From NCBI RefSeq assembly GCF_900155615.1, contig NZ_FUHT01000003.1:434001-498000 (forward strand): a stretch of DNA of 64,000 bases, in the 5' to 3' direction. This DNA is from Massiliimalia massiliensis. Lineage in GTDB: Bacteria > Bacillota > Clostridia > Oscillospirales > Ruminococcaceae. Each line of letters starts with the position of its first letter. Within the stretch, counting starts at the first letter, position 1. The translations under genes were made by a program, and so were the position numbers. Shown in pieces: positions 8,092 to 16,382 of the stretch. Under the pieces are notes generated by a model. The model had not been told where the DNA came from, ran no database searches, and saw only the letters and a list, made by a program, of their open reading frames with translations.

Positions 8092-8775
8092 ATGTTGGAG
8101 CAAATCAAAAAGGCGCTGGAATGTAATGTCCGCGCCTATGAAACGATTAAGGGATTTGTACGGGCCGGCGTAACTGAGTTGGATGTACTGAAGGCTATTG
8201 AAGCGGCTTACCGGGAGCAGGCGGGAGAACCATTGCATTATATATATGATCTGGTGTCCGGAAAACGGAGCGCTGAAATCAGCGGCCCGGCTACCGAGAA
8301 GGTGATTGAAACAGGCGACTGCTTGATTGCCGATCTGCTGCCCCAATATCAGGGACGCTGGTGCGACACGACCCGTACCTTCTTTGTAGGCGAGCCTGAA
8401 AAAGAACTGCGAGAGGCTTATGCCGCGCTCTTAGAGGCGCTGCGCTGCGGAGAGGCCTGTCTAAAACCGGGCGTGGCCGGTGAGGAAATTTTCAGAGAGG
8501 TTGATTCTTGCCTGCGTTCTAAGGGCTATCAGGGCTTGGTACATCATGCCGGTCATGCGGTTGGTTTGACCGAGATGGACGACCCGGACTTTGTACTGGG
8601 ATGTGATCAGTCGATCAGTGAAGGAATGGTAGTCACGCTGGAGCCGGGAATTTATCTGGAAAATAACGGAATCAGGATTGAAAACAATTACCTGATTACT
8701 GCGGATGGAGCGCAAAATCTCTTTCCATATCCGGAAGAGATGGAATACTTCATCATAGGAGGAAAGAAAAAATGA
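8092..8775 (+). CDS. M24-family metallopeptidase-fold protein (single pita-bread domain)
   Basis: A 227-residue protein made only of the M24 pita-bread domain, without the N-terminal creatinase/prolidase domain. All five metal ligands are visible: D81, D92 (CDTTRT), H155 (AGHAVGL), E184 (LEPG) and E197 (RIEN), so a two-metal hydrolase site should be intact. The family includes methionine aminopeptidase, Xaa-Pro peptidases and creatinase. It ends by overlapping the dehydrogenase start (ATGA) in a sugar operon. A peptidase is unexpected here, so a hydrolase acting on an amide or C-N bond of the imported compound is possible. The exact substrate cannot be told. Confidence 0.85.
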   Translation: MLEQIKKALECNVRAYETIKGFVRAGVTELDVLKAIEAAYREQAGEPLHYIYDLVSGKRSAEISGPATEKVIETGDCLIADLLPQYQGRWCDTTRTFFVGEPEKELREAYAALLEALRCGEACLKPGVAGEEIFREVDSCLRSKGYQGLVHHAGHAVGLTEMDDPDFVLGCDQSISEGMVVTLEPGIYLENNGIRIENNYLITADGAQNLFPYPEEMEYFIIGGKKK

Positions 8776-9806
8776 AAGCAGCCGTATGGACCGATTATAA
8801 CAAAGTAGAACTGCAGGAAGTTCCTGTGCCGGAAATCAGTTCCACCGAAGCGCTGGTGAAGGTGCATTCGGCAGGTGTCTGTGCGACAGACCTGGAGGTA
8901 ATTACAGGACGGTTCAGCTACGGAAGGCCGCCGCACATCCTCGGACATGAAATTGCCGGTGAAATTGTCGCGGTCGGCGCGGACGTCGAGGAAAGAAGGA
9001 TTGGAGAACGGGTTGTCATTGAAACCTCAATCGGATGCGGAACCTGTCGTGAGTGTAAAAACGGAGACCGGCATCTCTGCAGTCAGATGGAAGAGATTGG
9101 GACAGCGCCTCATCAGGGCGGATATGCTCAATATGTCAAAGCGCCGGCGGATAATCTGGTTCTCATTCCTGATAACGTCAGCTATGACGAGGCCGGAATA
9201 GTAGAGAGCGTTGTTTGCCCGGTCGGCGGTTTGATGCGGCTTGGCGTTCGCTTTGGAGAAACGGTGCTAGTCTATGGGGTTGGCCCGGCTGGCATTGCAT
9301 TTATCCAGGGTGCAAAAGCGATGGGAGCGGGTAAGGTCATCGCAGTGGCGAGAAACGACGAACGGCTGCAGCGCGCCAAAAAATTTGGCGCAGACCTGCT
9401 GATTAACTCCAAAAAGGAAGACGTCAGAGAAAAAGTAATGGAATTTACCGGTGGAAAAGGAGCCGGCTTGGTTTGCGAAGCAGCAGGCAGCGGCGCCACT
9501 ACAAGATCTGCCTTTGAGTGTGTAAAACGGGCAGGCCGGATTATGTTATATGGAATTCCCAATAAGGACCAGGCAAATGAGTTCTCAAGCTTGGACATCA
9601 TCATGAACCAGCTTGAGGTTTACGGTGTGCTGGGGAACCCGCATGTGTGGGAACCCCTGCTGACACTGGTTTCATCCGGCAGAATCAATCTGAAGGATAT
9701 GGTTTACACTGCTCTGCCGTTGAGTGAGATTAACAAAGCGTTTGAACTGATGGAAGACCCGGTGAAAAAACCAATTAAGATTGTTGTTCATCCTTGGGAA
9801 GAATGA
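8772..9806 (+). CDS. zinc-dependent medium-chain alcohol/polyol dehydrogenase
   Basis: A 344-residue MDR-family dehydrogenase predicted to oxidise a sugar, polyol or hydroxy acid with NAD(P). The catalytic zinc ligands are C37 (GVCATD) and H59-E60 (GHE). The structural zinc has all four cysteines, C89, C92, C95 and C103. The Rossmann motif GVGPAG is near residue 170. It overlaps the M24 gene by 4 bases and is followed by an enolase-superfamily dehydratase and a DapA-type aldolase, so it probably does the first oxidation of that route. It resembles sorbitol, threonine and galactitol dehydrogenases. The sequence alone does not decide between them. Confidence 0.9.
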   Translation: MKAAVWTDYNKVELQEVPVPEISSTEALVKVHSAGVCATDLEVITGRFSYGRPPHILGHEIAGEIVAVGADVEERRIGERVVIETSIGCGTCRECKNGDRHLCSQMEEIGTAPHQGGYAQYVKAPADNLVLIPDNVSYDEAGIVESVVCPVGGLMRLGVRFGETVLVYGVGPAGIAFIQGAKAMGAGKVIAVARNDERLQRAKKFGADLLINSKKEDVREKVMEFTGGKGAGLVCEAAGSGATTRSAFECVKRAGRIMLYGIPNKDQANEFSSLDIIMNQLEVYGVLGNPHVWEPLLTLVSSGRINLKDMVYTALPLSEINKAFELMEDPVKKPIKIVVHPWEE

Positions 9807-9825
9807 ACGGGATGGGAGATAGAAG

Positions 9826-10950
9826 ATGAAGATAACAGATGTAGAAGCGATCGTAGTAAAACAGCCAAGCGAAATTGAGATGATCGGGGACGGAAGCCAG
9901 GATACGGTTGTAATTCTGGTTCATACCGATGAAGGCATTACCGGAATCGGGGAAGTTGATTCCTCGCCTTATGCGGTAAAAACAGTGATTGATATGCCTG
10001 ATTCTCATATGGTGTGCCGCGGCCTCAAGGAAGTGATTATCGGTGAAGATGCATTTGACGTTGAGAAAATCTGGCGGAAAATGTATGAAATGAGCCTTTA
10101 TCATGGCAGGCGGAGCGTGGTGATCCATGCGATGAGCGGGATTGACATGGCAATCTGGGATGCAATCGGGAAAAAGCTTTCTCTTCCTGTGTCAAAATTG
10201 CTGGGAGGAACCTACCGCAATAAAATACAGGCGTATTGCAGCGTATTAATGCCGGAAACGGAAAAGGAAATCAACGAATTGGTAGAACGGCATATGCAAA
10301 AGGGCTACCGCGGCCTGAAGCTGGGCTGGGGCGCGCTGGGACAAAGCTTTGAAAAGGATATCCAGCTTGTGAAATGGGCCCGCAAGGCGTTGGGCGACGA
10401 TAAATACCTGATGATCGATATCGGAATGAAGTGGACTGATGTCAAGGGTGCAATCAAAGCAGCCAAAGCGATGGAGGAATATGATGTCCATTGGATTGAG
10501 GAACCCTTCTCTCCGGATAACCTGGACGCCTATGCGCAGCTGGCGAAGAACACGACTGTACACATTTCCGGCGGCGAGGAAGTGGGAACTATGCATGAAT
10601 TTCAGCAGCTTCTAGACCAGCGGTGCGTGGATATCATGCAGCCGGACTTAAGCCGCTGCGGCGGGATTTCTGTTGCACGAAAGCTGACCGACGCCTGTGA
10701 CCTGCGCCAAATTACCATTATACCGCATGCATTTAAAACTCATATCCTAATGGCAGCCACACTCCAATATATTGCTTCGCTCCCCAATGCCTGGTACTTA
10801 GAATTCTGTGAACAGGATACCATCCTTCGCAAAGAGCTGACGAAGACAATGTTTGAAGTTGACTCGGAAGGCTTTGTGGAAATTCCGCAGGCACCGGGCT
10901 TTGGAATTGAGCTCAATATGGAAGCAATAGAGCGGTTTCGTGTTTGCTAA
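9826..10950 (+). CDS. mandelate racemase/enolase-superfamily sugar acid dehydratase
   Basis: A 374-residue enolase-superfamily enzyme, likely removing water from an aldonate to give a 2-keto-3-deoxy sugar acid. Visible active-site elements are K165 (GLKLG), D198 (MIDIG), E225 (WIEEP), E251 (GGEE) and the general base H301 (IIPHAFK). The second Lys of the usual KxK pair is replaced by Gly. That, with the single His, points to a dehydratase of the galactonate/fuconate/rhamnonate sort rather than a racemase. It lies between a polyol dehydrogenase and a DapA-like aldolase, the order expected for a non-phosphorylative sugar acid pathway. The substrate is unassigned. Confidence 0.87.
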   Translation: MKITDVEAIVVKQPSEIEMIGDGSQDTVVILVHTDEGITGIGEVDSSPYAVKTVIDMPDSHMVCRGLKEVIIGEDAFDVEKIWRKMYEMSLYHGRRSVVIHAMSGIDMAIWDAIGKKLSLPVSKLLGGTYRNKIQAYCSVLMPETEKEINELVERHMQKGYRGLKLGWGALGQSFEKDIQLVKWARKALGDDKYLMIDIGMKWTDVKGAIKAAKAMEEYDVHWIEEPFSPDNLDAYAQLAKNTTVHISGGEEVGTMHEFQQLLDQRCVDIMQPDLSRCGGISVARKLTDACDLRQITIIPHAFKTHILMAATLQYIASLPNAWYLEFCEQDTILRKELTKTMFEVDSEGFVEIPQAPGFGIELNMEAIERFRVC

Positions 10951-11000
10951 AGCTCCGTTTATATTGAGCCATCACGAGGAAGAGGAGAATCAATACAGCT

Positions 11001-11915
11001 ATGAATAAAGAAAATAGATTTTTTAAGGGGCCATATGGAATAATGCTGACCCCTTTCTTGCCAAACGGTAAGGTGGATTACAATCAAATCGAGGAACAGG
11101 CGGATTCACTCTGTCAGACTGGCATTACCGGATTGGTTACCTGTGGATCGACCAGCGAGTTTGTTATGCTTTCTGCGGAAGAAAACAAGCAGATTATGAA
11201 GGTAGTCGCCAATGTGGTTGGAAACAGGAAGCAATTGATTTGCGGCGCTACCGGGCCTGACAGCAAAACGAGTATCGACTATCTCAGCTACATGTCGCAG
11301 CTGGGAGCGGTTGGCGCGTTGATTGCGCCGCCTTACTATTACCAGTATGGCGGTGATGAGATTGTGGAATTTTATCGCAGCCTGGATGCGAATTGCTCTG
11401 ACGTGAAGATTATTGCATACCAGATTCCGTCCTTTTCTTCTCCGATTCCTTTGGACAAAACTGTTGAGCTGATGGGCCTGCCTCATGTTGTGGCGATGAA
11501 AAATAGCAGTGCTGACATTAAACAGATTATGCATCAAATCAATCTGCGCAACAATGTTCGGGATGATTTCTCGATCCTGACCGGGACTGATGATGCATTG
11601 GTGCCATGTCTGTCTGGTGGCTGCGACGGCAGTTTTACTGCTTTGGCGTGTATTTTCCCAAATGAAATCTGTAAGATTTATGAGGCAGTGGAAAATCATG
11701 ACCTGGAAACAGCGCTGAAGCTTCAGGGTGATTTGCTCCCATTAACTAGATTAGCCGATCAGGTGACCTTCCCTGTGGGCTATAAGATTCTGGCGGAGGT
11801 AGTAGGAGTTTTAAAGACCTCCTACCGTCAGCAATTTGGCGTCAAGGCAAAACAGGAAGCCGAGCATATTGGGGAACAGATGCGCCAGCTTTTGCGGGAG
11901 AAAAAAATCAGCTGA
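11001..11915 (+). CDS. DapA/NanA-family aldolase (probably 2-keto-3-deoxy sugar acid aldolase)
   Basis: A 304-residue class I aldolase-fold protein of the dihydrodipicolinate synthase / N-acetylneuraminate lyase family. It has GSTSE (residues 49-53, the family's GTTGE loop), Y140 and the Schiff-base lysine K167 in VAMKNSS. Its place directly after an enolase-superfamily dehydratase suggests cleavage of a 2-keto-3-deoxy acid to pyruvate and an aldehyde. A lysine-pathway DapA is less likely, because no lysine genes are near. It is the last gene of the run, with a terminator 38 bases on. Confidence 0.87.
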   Translation: MNKENRFFKGPYGIMLTPFLPNGKVDYNQIEEQADSLCQTGITGLVTCGSTSEFVMLSAEENKQIMKVVANVVGNRKQLICGATGPDSKTSIDYLSYMSQLGAVGALIAPPYYYQYGGDEIVEFYRSLDANCSDVKIIAYQIPSFSSPIPLDKTVELMGLPHVVAMKNSSADIKQIMHQINLRNNVRDDFSILTGTDDALVPCLSGGCDGSFTALACIFPNEICKIYEAVENHDLETALKLQGDLLPLTRLADQVTFPVGYKILAEVVGVLKTSYRQQFGVKAKQEAEHIGEQMRQLLREKKIS

Positions 11916-11952
11916 CATCGGCATATAGCCTTACGAAAAAACAGTGAAAAAG

Positions 11953-11995
11953 AAAAAGGAACAGGCGCGGATTGATTCCGCCTGCTCCTTTTTTC
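11953..11995 (+). terminator. Rho-independent terminator of the alpha-galactoside operon
   Basis: A GC-rich stem (GGAACAGGCGCGGA with its near complement TCCGCCTGCTCC) is followed by six Ts, 38 bases after the aldolase stop. Confidence 0.85.
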
Positions 11996-12052
11996 CTATA
12001 TTGATCAGCCTGTGCTGAGATCGAAACAGCTTTGAACTGAAGGGGTGGGGTA

Positions 12053-12940
12053 ATGATGGCCTTAACAAATGAACTGTACAGGGTGCTTGCCGGCGCCGGC
12101 TTTGATATTCGGGATATCCGGCCGCTTTCCTGCGGGGATGACAGCGACGCCTACTTGTGCGATGATGTATATGTCATGAAGGTGCCGAAACGGGAGGCTG
12201 TAAAAAAGACGCAGGCCTTGGAATTTCAGCTATACCGTTTTTTGGAGTCATTTTCCTTTCCCTGCGAGATTCCAAAGGTCATTTATCAGGGAGAAGCCTT
12301 CAATATGATGACTTACATCAAAGGCGAGCGGCTGGCCTATGAAAATTATCACAAGCTAAGTGAAAAGGAAAAGGATCGTCTCGCCTGTGATGAGGCGGAA
12401 TTTTTAAAAGCGCTTCATTCTGTTGAAATTCCAGACAGCCACCCGCTTTATTCCGAACTGAAGCTGGAGGTCAAAGACCGTTTCCTCCAGGATCAGAAAA
12501 ACCTGCTTACAATTTTGAAGGCTGAAAAACTCCTTACCCCCGGCCGTCAAGCTTGGGTTGAGCGGATTTACCGCGATCTGCTCGATATGGATTTTCTGTT
12601 TGCATACCGTCCGTGCCTGACACACAACGACTACAGCGCAGACAATATGCTTTATCAGAAGAATCGGCTGACCGGAGTCATTGATTTTGGCGATGCTGTC
12701 ATTGGAGATCCGGACAACGATTTCCTCTGCCTGCTGGATAACAGTACAGACGATTTCGGGAAGGATTTCGGCAGGAGGGTTTTACGCTACTACGGGCACC
12801 CGCACCCTGAGCTGGCAGAGCGGAAGGCTGAGATTAACGACGCCTATTGGCCGGTTCAGCAAATTCTTCTGGGTCATTCCAGAAAAGAAGCGCAGTTATT
12901 TGAGGAGGGAATCCGTGATTTGGAAACGGTCAGATTCTAA
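12053..12940 (+). CDS. APH-like aminoglycoside/small-molecule phosphotransferase family protein
   Basis: A 295-residue kinase-fold protein of the APH/ChoK family. The Brenner motif LTHNDYSADNML (catalytic Asp in HND) and the metal-binding IDFGDAVIGDPDNDF are both complete. The N-terminal lobe has an MKVPK lysine. Members phosphorylate aminoglycosides, choline, sugars or other metabolites, and this one stands alone between terminators, so its substrate is unknown and a resistance role should not be assumed. Two ATGs stand in tandem at 12053 and 12056 behind a GGGG-rich ribosome site. Confidence 0.85.
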   Translation: MMALTNELYRVLAGAGFDIRDIRPLSCGDDSDAYLCDDVYVMKVPKREAVKKTQALEFQLYRFLESFSFPCEIPKVIYQGEAFNMMTYIKGERLAYENYHKLSEKEKDRLACDEAEFLKALHSVEIPDSHPLYSELKLEVKDRFLQDQKNLLTILKAEKLLTPGRQAWVERIYRDLLDMDFLFAYRPCLTHNDYSADNMLYQKNRLTGVIDFGDAVIGDPDNDFLCLLDNSTDDFGKDFGRRVLRYYGHPHPELAERKAEINDAYWPVQQILLGHSRKEAQLFEEGIRDLETVRF

Positions 12941-12961
12941 TTCCCGGATAGATATAATGAT

Positions 12962-12999
12962 AGCAGCCGATTAATCCAATGGATTCTCGGCTGCTTTGT
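12962..12999 (+). terminator. terminator between convergent genes
   Basis: AGCAGCCGA pairs with TCGGCTGCT, with a second inner stem (AATCC/GGATT), followed by a TTTGTTTTTT tail. It ends the APH-like gene and lies 3' of the converging DUF4317 gene. Confidence 0.85.
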
Positions 13000-13002
13000 T
13001 TT

Positions 13003-14133
13003 TTATTCGATGTGGACATGGACACCGTTGACCTGAACGCCTTCGTCAGCCCGTATAACAATATATTTTGTTCCATCGATAACTCTGGTCTGGACGAGAT
13101 CCCGGCGCTGGGCGCTGACCTGGATAGTAACGTCCGGGGTTTGCACCTCGATTTTTTTGTCATTGATGATATTTTTCGGGCTGAGCTGCATATCCTTGCC
13201 GAATGCCTCATCATATTTTTCTGTAAATGCCTCCAACCGGTTTTCTGATACTCCGCAGGAAGCCAAAACTCCCTTGACCGCCTGCTTGGACACTGCGAGG
13301 GGTTCGGGTTCTTTTCTTTCCTTATGTTCTGCAATCAGATTGCAGAATTCCTCATGTACCGTCTCCACCACATCATAGCTGCAGTCCTCCGCCAGAGTAT
13401 CCTCTAGGATTGCTTGGAAGGTCTCCTTCTGTTCCGCAGCCGGCATGGGCAGAGGGCAATGAAATACCTCATCCACAAACCCGGTATGGTTCTCCGCGAT
13501 ATCGCGGGAATAATAGAGCGCATTATAGATATTCGTACTCCGGTCATCAAATGCCGGAAACAAAAATCCGAGCTCAGGCGCGGCTACCAGCCAATCAATT
13601 GCACAGTTGCGGAATTCTTTATCTGTCATATAGTAGCTTAAGGCCGGTTTGGTCATTTTAATTGGACAGACGCTGCACAATATGTAAGAATAAACTTCGG
13701 AAGAGACGTCCTCCTGGTGTTCTCCATCTCTGGAACGATAGGGGATATCATAAACGTCATGGACGAGCAAAATCAGATAATTCCCCTCCAGATCAAGCGA
13801 CCGGACAGCCTTTTGATAAAAGGCGTGAACTGCTTCTTCGTCCTTTAAGGCGGAATCCCGCAGAGCCGCTAACAGTCGGTGCTCTTCACTGTCTACTACC
13901 TGCTGGGTCTCAAATTCAATATCCATCAGATTTTTGTTGAGGGAGCCGGAGAGTGTTCGCCGCAGAACCTGGAGAATATTTTCAGTTTCTTCCTGTGGGG
14001 TCGAGATCAAAGGCTGTTCAAATTCCGAGACGATTTCCCGCTTTTCATTAACGCAGCAGCCCCGCAGAACAGAAATGTTATTTTTATCCGGCCGAAAACG
14101 GCGCCGGATTTCAGCAATTTCTTTTTCATTCAT
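13003..14133 (-). CDS. DUF4317 family protein
   Basis: A 376-residue cytoplasmic protein with the DUF4317 opening MNEKEIAEIRRRF.P.KNNI..LRGC.VNEK. This family is widespread in Clostridia and has no known function. There is no signal peptide or membrane helix, and the composition is acidic and helical in the middle. The final third has PDVTIQVSAQR followed by a short beta segment ending in HVHIE. It is transcribed from its own start with AGGAAAGGAA as ribosome site, and ends against the APH-like gene's terminator. No functional link to its neighbours is apparent. Confidence 0.85.
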   Translation of the reverse strand: MNEKEIAEIRRRFRPDKNNISVLRGCCVNEKREIVSEFEQPLISTPQEETENILQVLRRTLSGSLNKNLMDIEFETQQVVDSEEHRLLAALRDSALKDEEAVHAFYQKAVRSLDLEGNYLILLVHDVYDIPYRSRDGEHQEDVSSEVYSYILCSVCPIKMTKPALSYYMTDKEFRNCAIDWLVAAPELGFLFPAFDDRSTNIYNALYYSRDIAENHTGFVDEVFHCPLPMPAAEQKETFQAILEDTLAEDCSYDVVETVHEEFCNLIAEHKERKEPEPLAVSKQAVKGVLASCGVSENRLEAFTEKYDEAFGKDMQLSPKNIINDKKIEVQTPDVTIQVSAQRRDLVQTRVIDGTKYIVIRADEGVQVNGVHVHIE

Positions 14134-14194
14134 GAATGACAGTTCCTTTCCTTTTTACATACAGCTTCTATTTTATCATAAAGGACGAAAAAAA

Positions 14195-15484
14195 TCATGT
14201 CTTTTCCGGGCGCTTTTCGCCTTCGTTTACGTTCATCCTTGCAGCCCGGTAATGGAGCGGCGTCACTCCAGTAAATTTTTTAAACACCTTTGTAAAATAG
14301 CTTTGATCCTCAAATCCGACCAGCATTGCTGCATCGGTTAAACGGATCGACTGCTTCAAAAGGATTGCCTTGCTGTGTTCGATTCGTACCTTATTGAGAT
14401 AGGTGTTGAAGGACAGCCCAGTTTCCTGTTTAAACACCCGGCTGAAATAGGCGGGAGAAAGAAATACGAGCTGCGCCATCTGCTCCAGGGTAACATGCTC
14501 GGAATAATGTGCGTTAAGATACTGGATACTCTGATGGATAACACTGGCATGTTTGGCATTTCTATAGTTAAAGATGCGGTCCATAAAGGTGTTCATCACG
14601 CCTGTCAGCCAAAAACACAGGGAATCTATGTCGGAGAGGTTTCCAAGGTCATGGAGGTATTGCTGGCTGAGCCGCAGCATCTCCTCCGGATCTCCTCCGG
14701 CTTGGATGGCGCTCCGGGAAATCAGAACCAGCAGCTCGTAAACCCTGCTTTTGGCGCCGTCAAAATCTCCGCTCTGTGAGAAAAAAATAAAGCCGAACAT
14801 TTCGTTTAGAAGCCGCTGGGCTTCTGGCTTGTCTGCATGTTCTACCGCCTGCAGCAGAGCCTTTTCCGTTGCAAAGGGATAACGCGGAGGTTCGTTTGTG
14901 CTTTTTAAGTACTGGATATATGCGGTAATCTGGCCTTGAATGGCGTCAGAATCCTGGGTTTCCAGCATCCGGTTGGAGGAGGAGACATTATTAAGGAACC
15001 CGACAGACATAAACAGGAGGGTGGAAAGATGCGAAACGATATCCGGCGCCACAAAAGGAACATTTTCCAATTCCCGGCAGAGAGCGGGAAGTTTCTCCTC
15101 CGGAATTTTCATCTGCTCTTTCAGGTCGCAGGCAATATAATCCTGCAGCTCGACCATCAAAAACGGGCCGACAGTAATTTTGGCTTCACTGCCTTCACTG
15201 CCCAGAATCGGGGATACAAAAAAGGTCAGACCCATTGGGCCGAAATAGATATACTTGCCCCCAAAGCGCTCCGCTTCAGACATGCCGTAGATATGCGTTT
15301 GGATGCAGTTTTCATGTTTTAGCCCGGCCAGTCCGCACATCCGGCAGGAGGCACATCCGTAGCCTTTCTCAAATAAAATAGCGCCGTCCTTGTCAGAAAC
15401 AGTGCATCCGAGACCTGTGGCAGCAGAGAATGCGGAGGCGCATTCTACGGCCAGGCGGTGGTCAAAAGCCTGATTTTGTTCCAT
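14195..15484 (-). CDS. PocR-domain AraC-family transcriptional regulator
   Basis: A 429-residue regulator. The N-terminal PocR ligand-binding domain (about 10-170) has the cysteine cluster GCASCRMCGLAGLKHENC. A linker follows, and the C-terminal AraC/XylS double helix-turn-helix (about 320-420) shows YFSRVFKQETG and YFTKVFKKFTG. PocR domains are thought to sense small hydrocarbon compounds and often control corrinoid-linked genes. It is divergent from the corrinoid methyl-transfer operon starting at 15735, with 250 bases between, so it is the probable activator of that operon. Confidence 0.9.
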   Translation of the reverse strand: MEQNQAFDHRLAVECASAFSAATGLGCTVSDKDGAILFEKGYGCASCRMCGLAGLKHENCIQTHIYGMSEAERFGGKYIYFGPMGLTFFVSPILGSEGSEAKITVGPFLMVELQDYIACDLKEQMKIPEEKLPALCRELENVPFVAPDIVSHLSTLLFMSVGFLNNVSSSNRMLETQDSDAIQGQITAYIQYLKSTNEPPRYPFATEKALLQAVEHADKPEAQRLLNEMFGFIFFSQSGDFDGAKSRVYELLVLISRSAIQAGGDPEEMLRLSQQYLHDLGNLSDIDSLCFWLTGVMNTFMDRIFNYRNAKHASVIHQSIQYLNAHYSEHVTLEQMAQLVFLSPAYFSRVFKQETGLSFNTYLNKVRIEHSKAILLKQSIRLTDAAMLVGFEDQSYFTKVFKKFTGVTPLHYRAARMNVNEGEKRPEKT

Positions 15485-15734
15485 GACAGTATCCTTTCCC
15501 AGTATGATCTTGCTTATATTATAGCAGGGAATGATATGTAAGAAAATAGAAAAATAAGGTTTTTTTGGTAAAATTTTATGATTTTTGGAATAATTCCAAA
15601 ATTATAATTTTCGGGAGGAAAAGTGGGCAAAAAAGTACTAAATTTATTTCTTTTTTACAAGAAAGATTTCTAAAAAAGCGGTATAGTTTAGAAGACGAAT
15701 ATTACTCAAATATAAAAATTGGAGGATCGGTATT

Positions 15735-16382
15735 ATGGAATTATTAAATCAAATCAGCGAAAATTTACAAAAGGGAAAAGCAAAAATTGTCAAGGAGCTG
15801 GTTCAGCAGGCGATTGATGAGGGAATTTCAGTAAAACAGATTTTGGAGGAAGGCCTTTTATCAGGCATGAGCGTTATCGGGGAAAAATTTAAAAATAACG
15901 AGGTGTTTGTACCGGAAGTATTGGTCGCGGCTCGCGCAATGAATATGGGAGCGGCTCTGCTCAAACCGCTGCTTGCTGATGCAGGCGTAGAAAATGCCGG
16001 CAAGGTCTGCATTGGAACAGTACAGGGAGACCTGCACGATATCGGCAAAAACCTGGTCAAGATGATGATGGAGGGCAAGGGGCTGGAGGTAGTTGATCTC
16101 GGAACGGATGTCGCCCCGGAGACTTATGTAAAGGCGGCACAGGAACAAGGATGCCAGATTATCTGCTGTTCTGCCCTGCTGACCACAACAATGCCCTATA
16201 TGGGTGAGGTGGTAAAAAAAGCAGAGGAAGCGGGAATCCGCGATAAGGTGAAGATTATGGTCGGCGGCGCACCGGTTACACAGGCGTTCTGCGACCAAAT
16301 CGGCGCGGATGTCTACACACCTGACGCTAGCACTGCAGCAGACGCCGCAATAGAGCTTTGCCAGAAAGGAATAGGCGCATGA
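15735..16382 (+). CDS. corrinoid-binding methyl carrier protein (MtbC/MtaC-like)
   Basis: A 215-residue two-domain cobalamin protein. A helical cap (about 1-85) is followed by a Rossmann B12-binding domain with GDLHDIGKNLV (D99, H101, G104; the lower cobalt ligand is H101), S146 in SALLTT, and the GGAPVTQ.F block. It carries a methyl group on cobalt between a substrate methyltransferase and an acceptor methyltransferase. It has a strong GGAGG site and overlaps the following methyltransferase (ATGA). Together with the RamA-like activator this forms a corrinoid methyl-transfer unit. The substrate (methoxylated aromatic, methylamine, methyl sugar or other) cannot be told from this protein. Confidence 0.93.
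   Translation: MELLNQISENLQKGKAKIVKELVQQAIDEGISVKQILEEGLLSGMSVIGEKFKNNEVFVPEVLVAARAMNMGAALLKPLLADAGVENAGKVCIGTVQGDLHDIGKNLVKMMMEGKGLEVVDLGTDVAPETYVKAAQEQGCQIICCSALLTTTMPYMGEVVKKAEEAGIRDKVKIMVGGAPVTQAFCDQIGADVYTPDASTAADAAIELCQKGIGA

Noticed and set aside
11001-11915. Lysine-pathway dihydrodipicolinate synthase
   Set aside because: Its place after a sugar acid dehydratase and the lack of lysine genes favour a keto-deoxy sugar acid aldolase.
12053-12940. Aminoglycoside resistance gene
   Set aside because: Only the broad APH/ChoK kinase motifs are present. There is no mobile context and many relatives phosphorylate metabolites.
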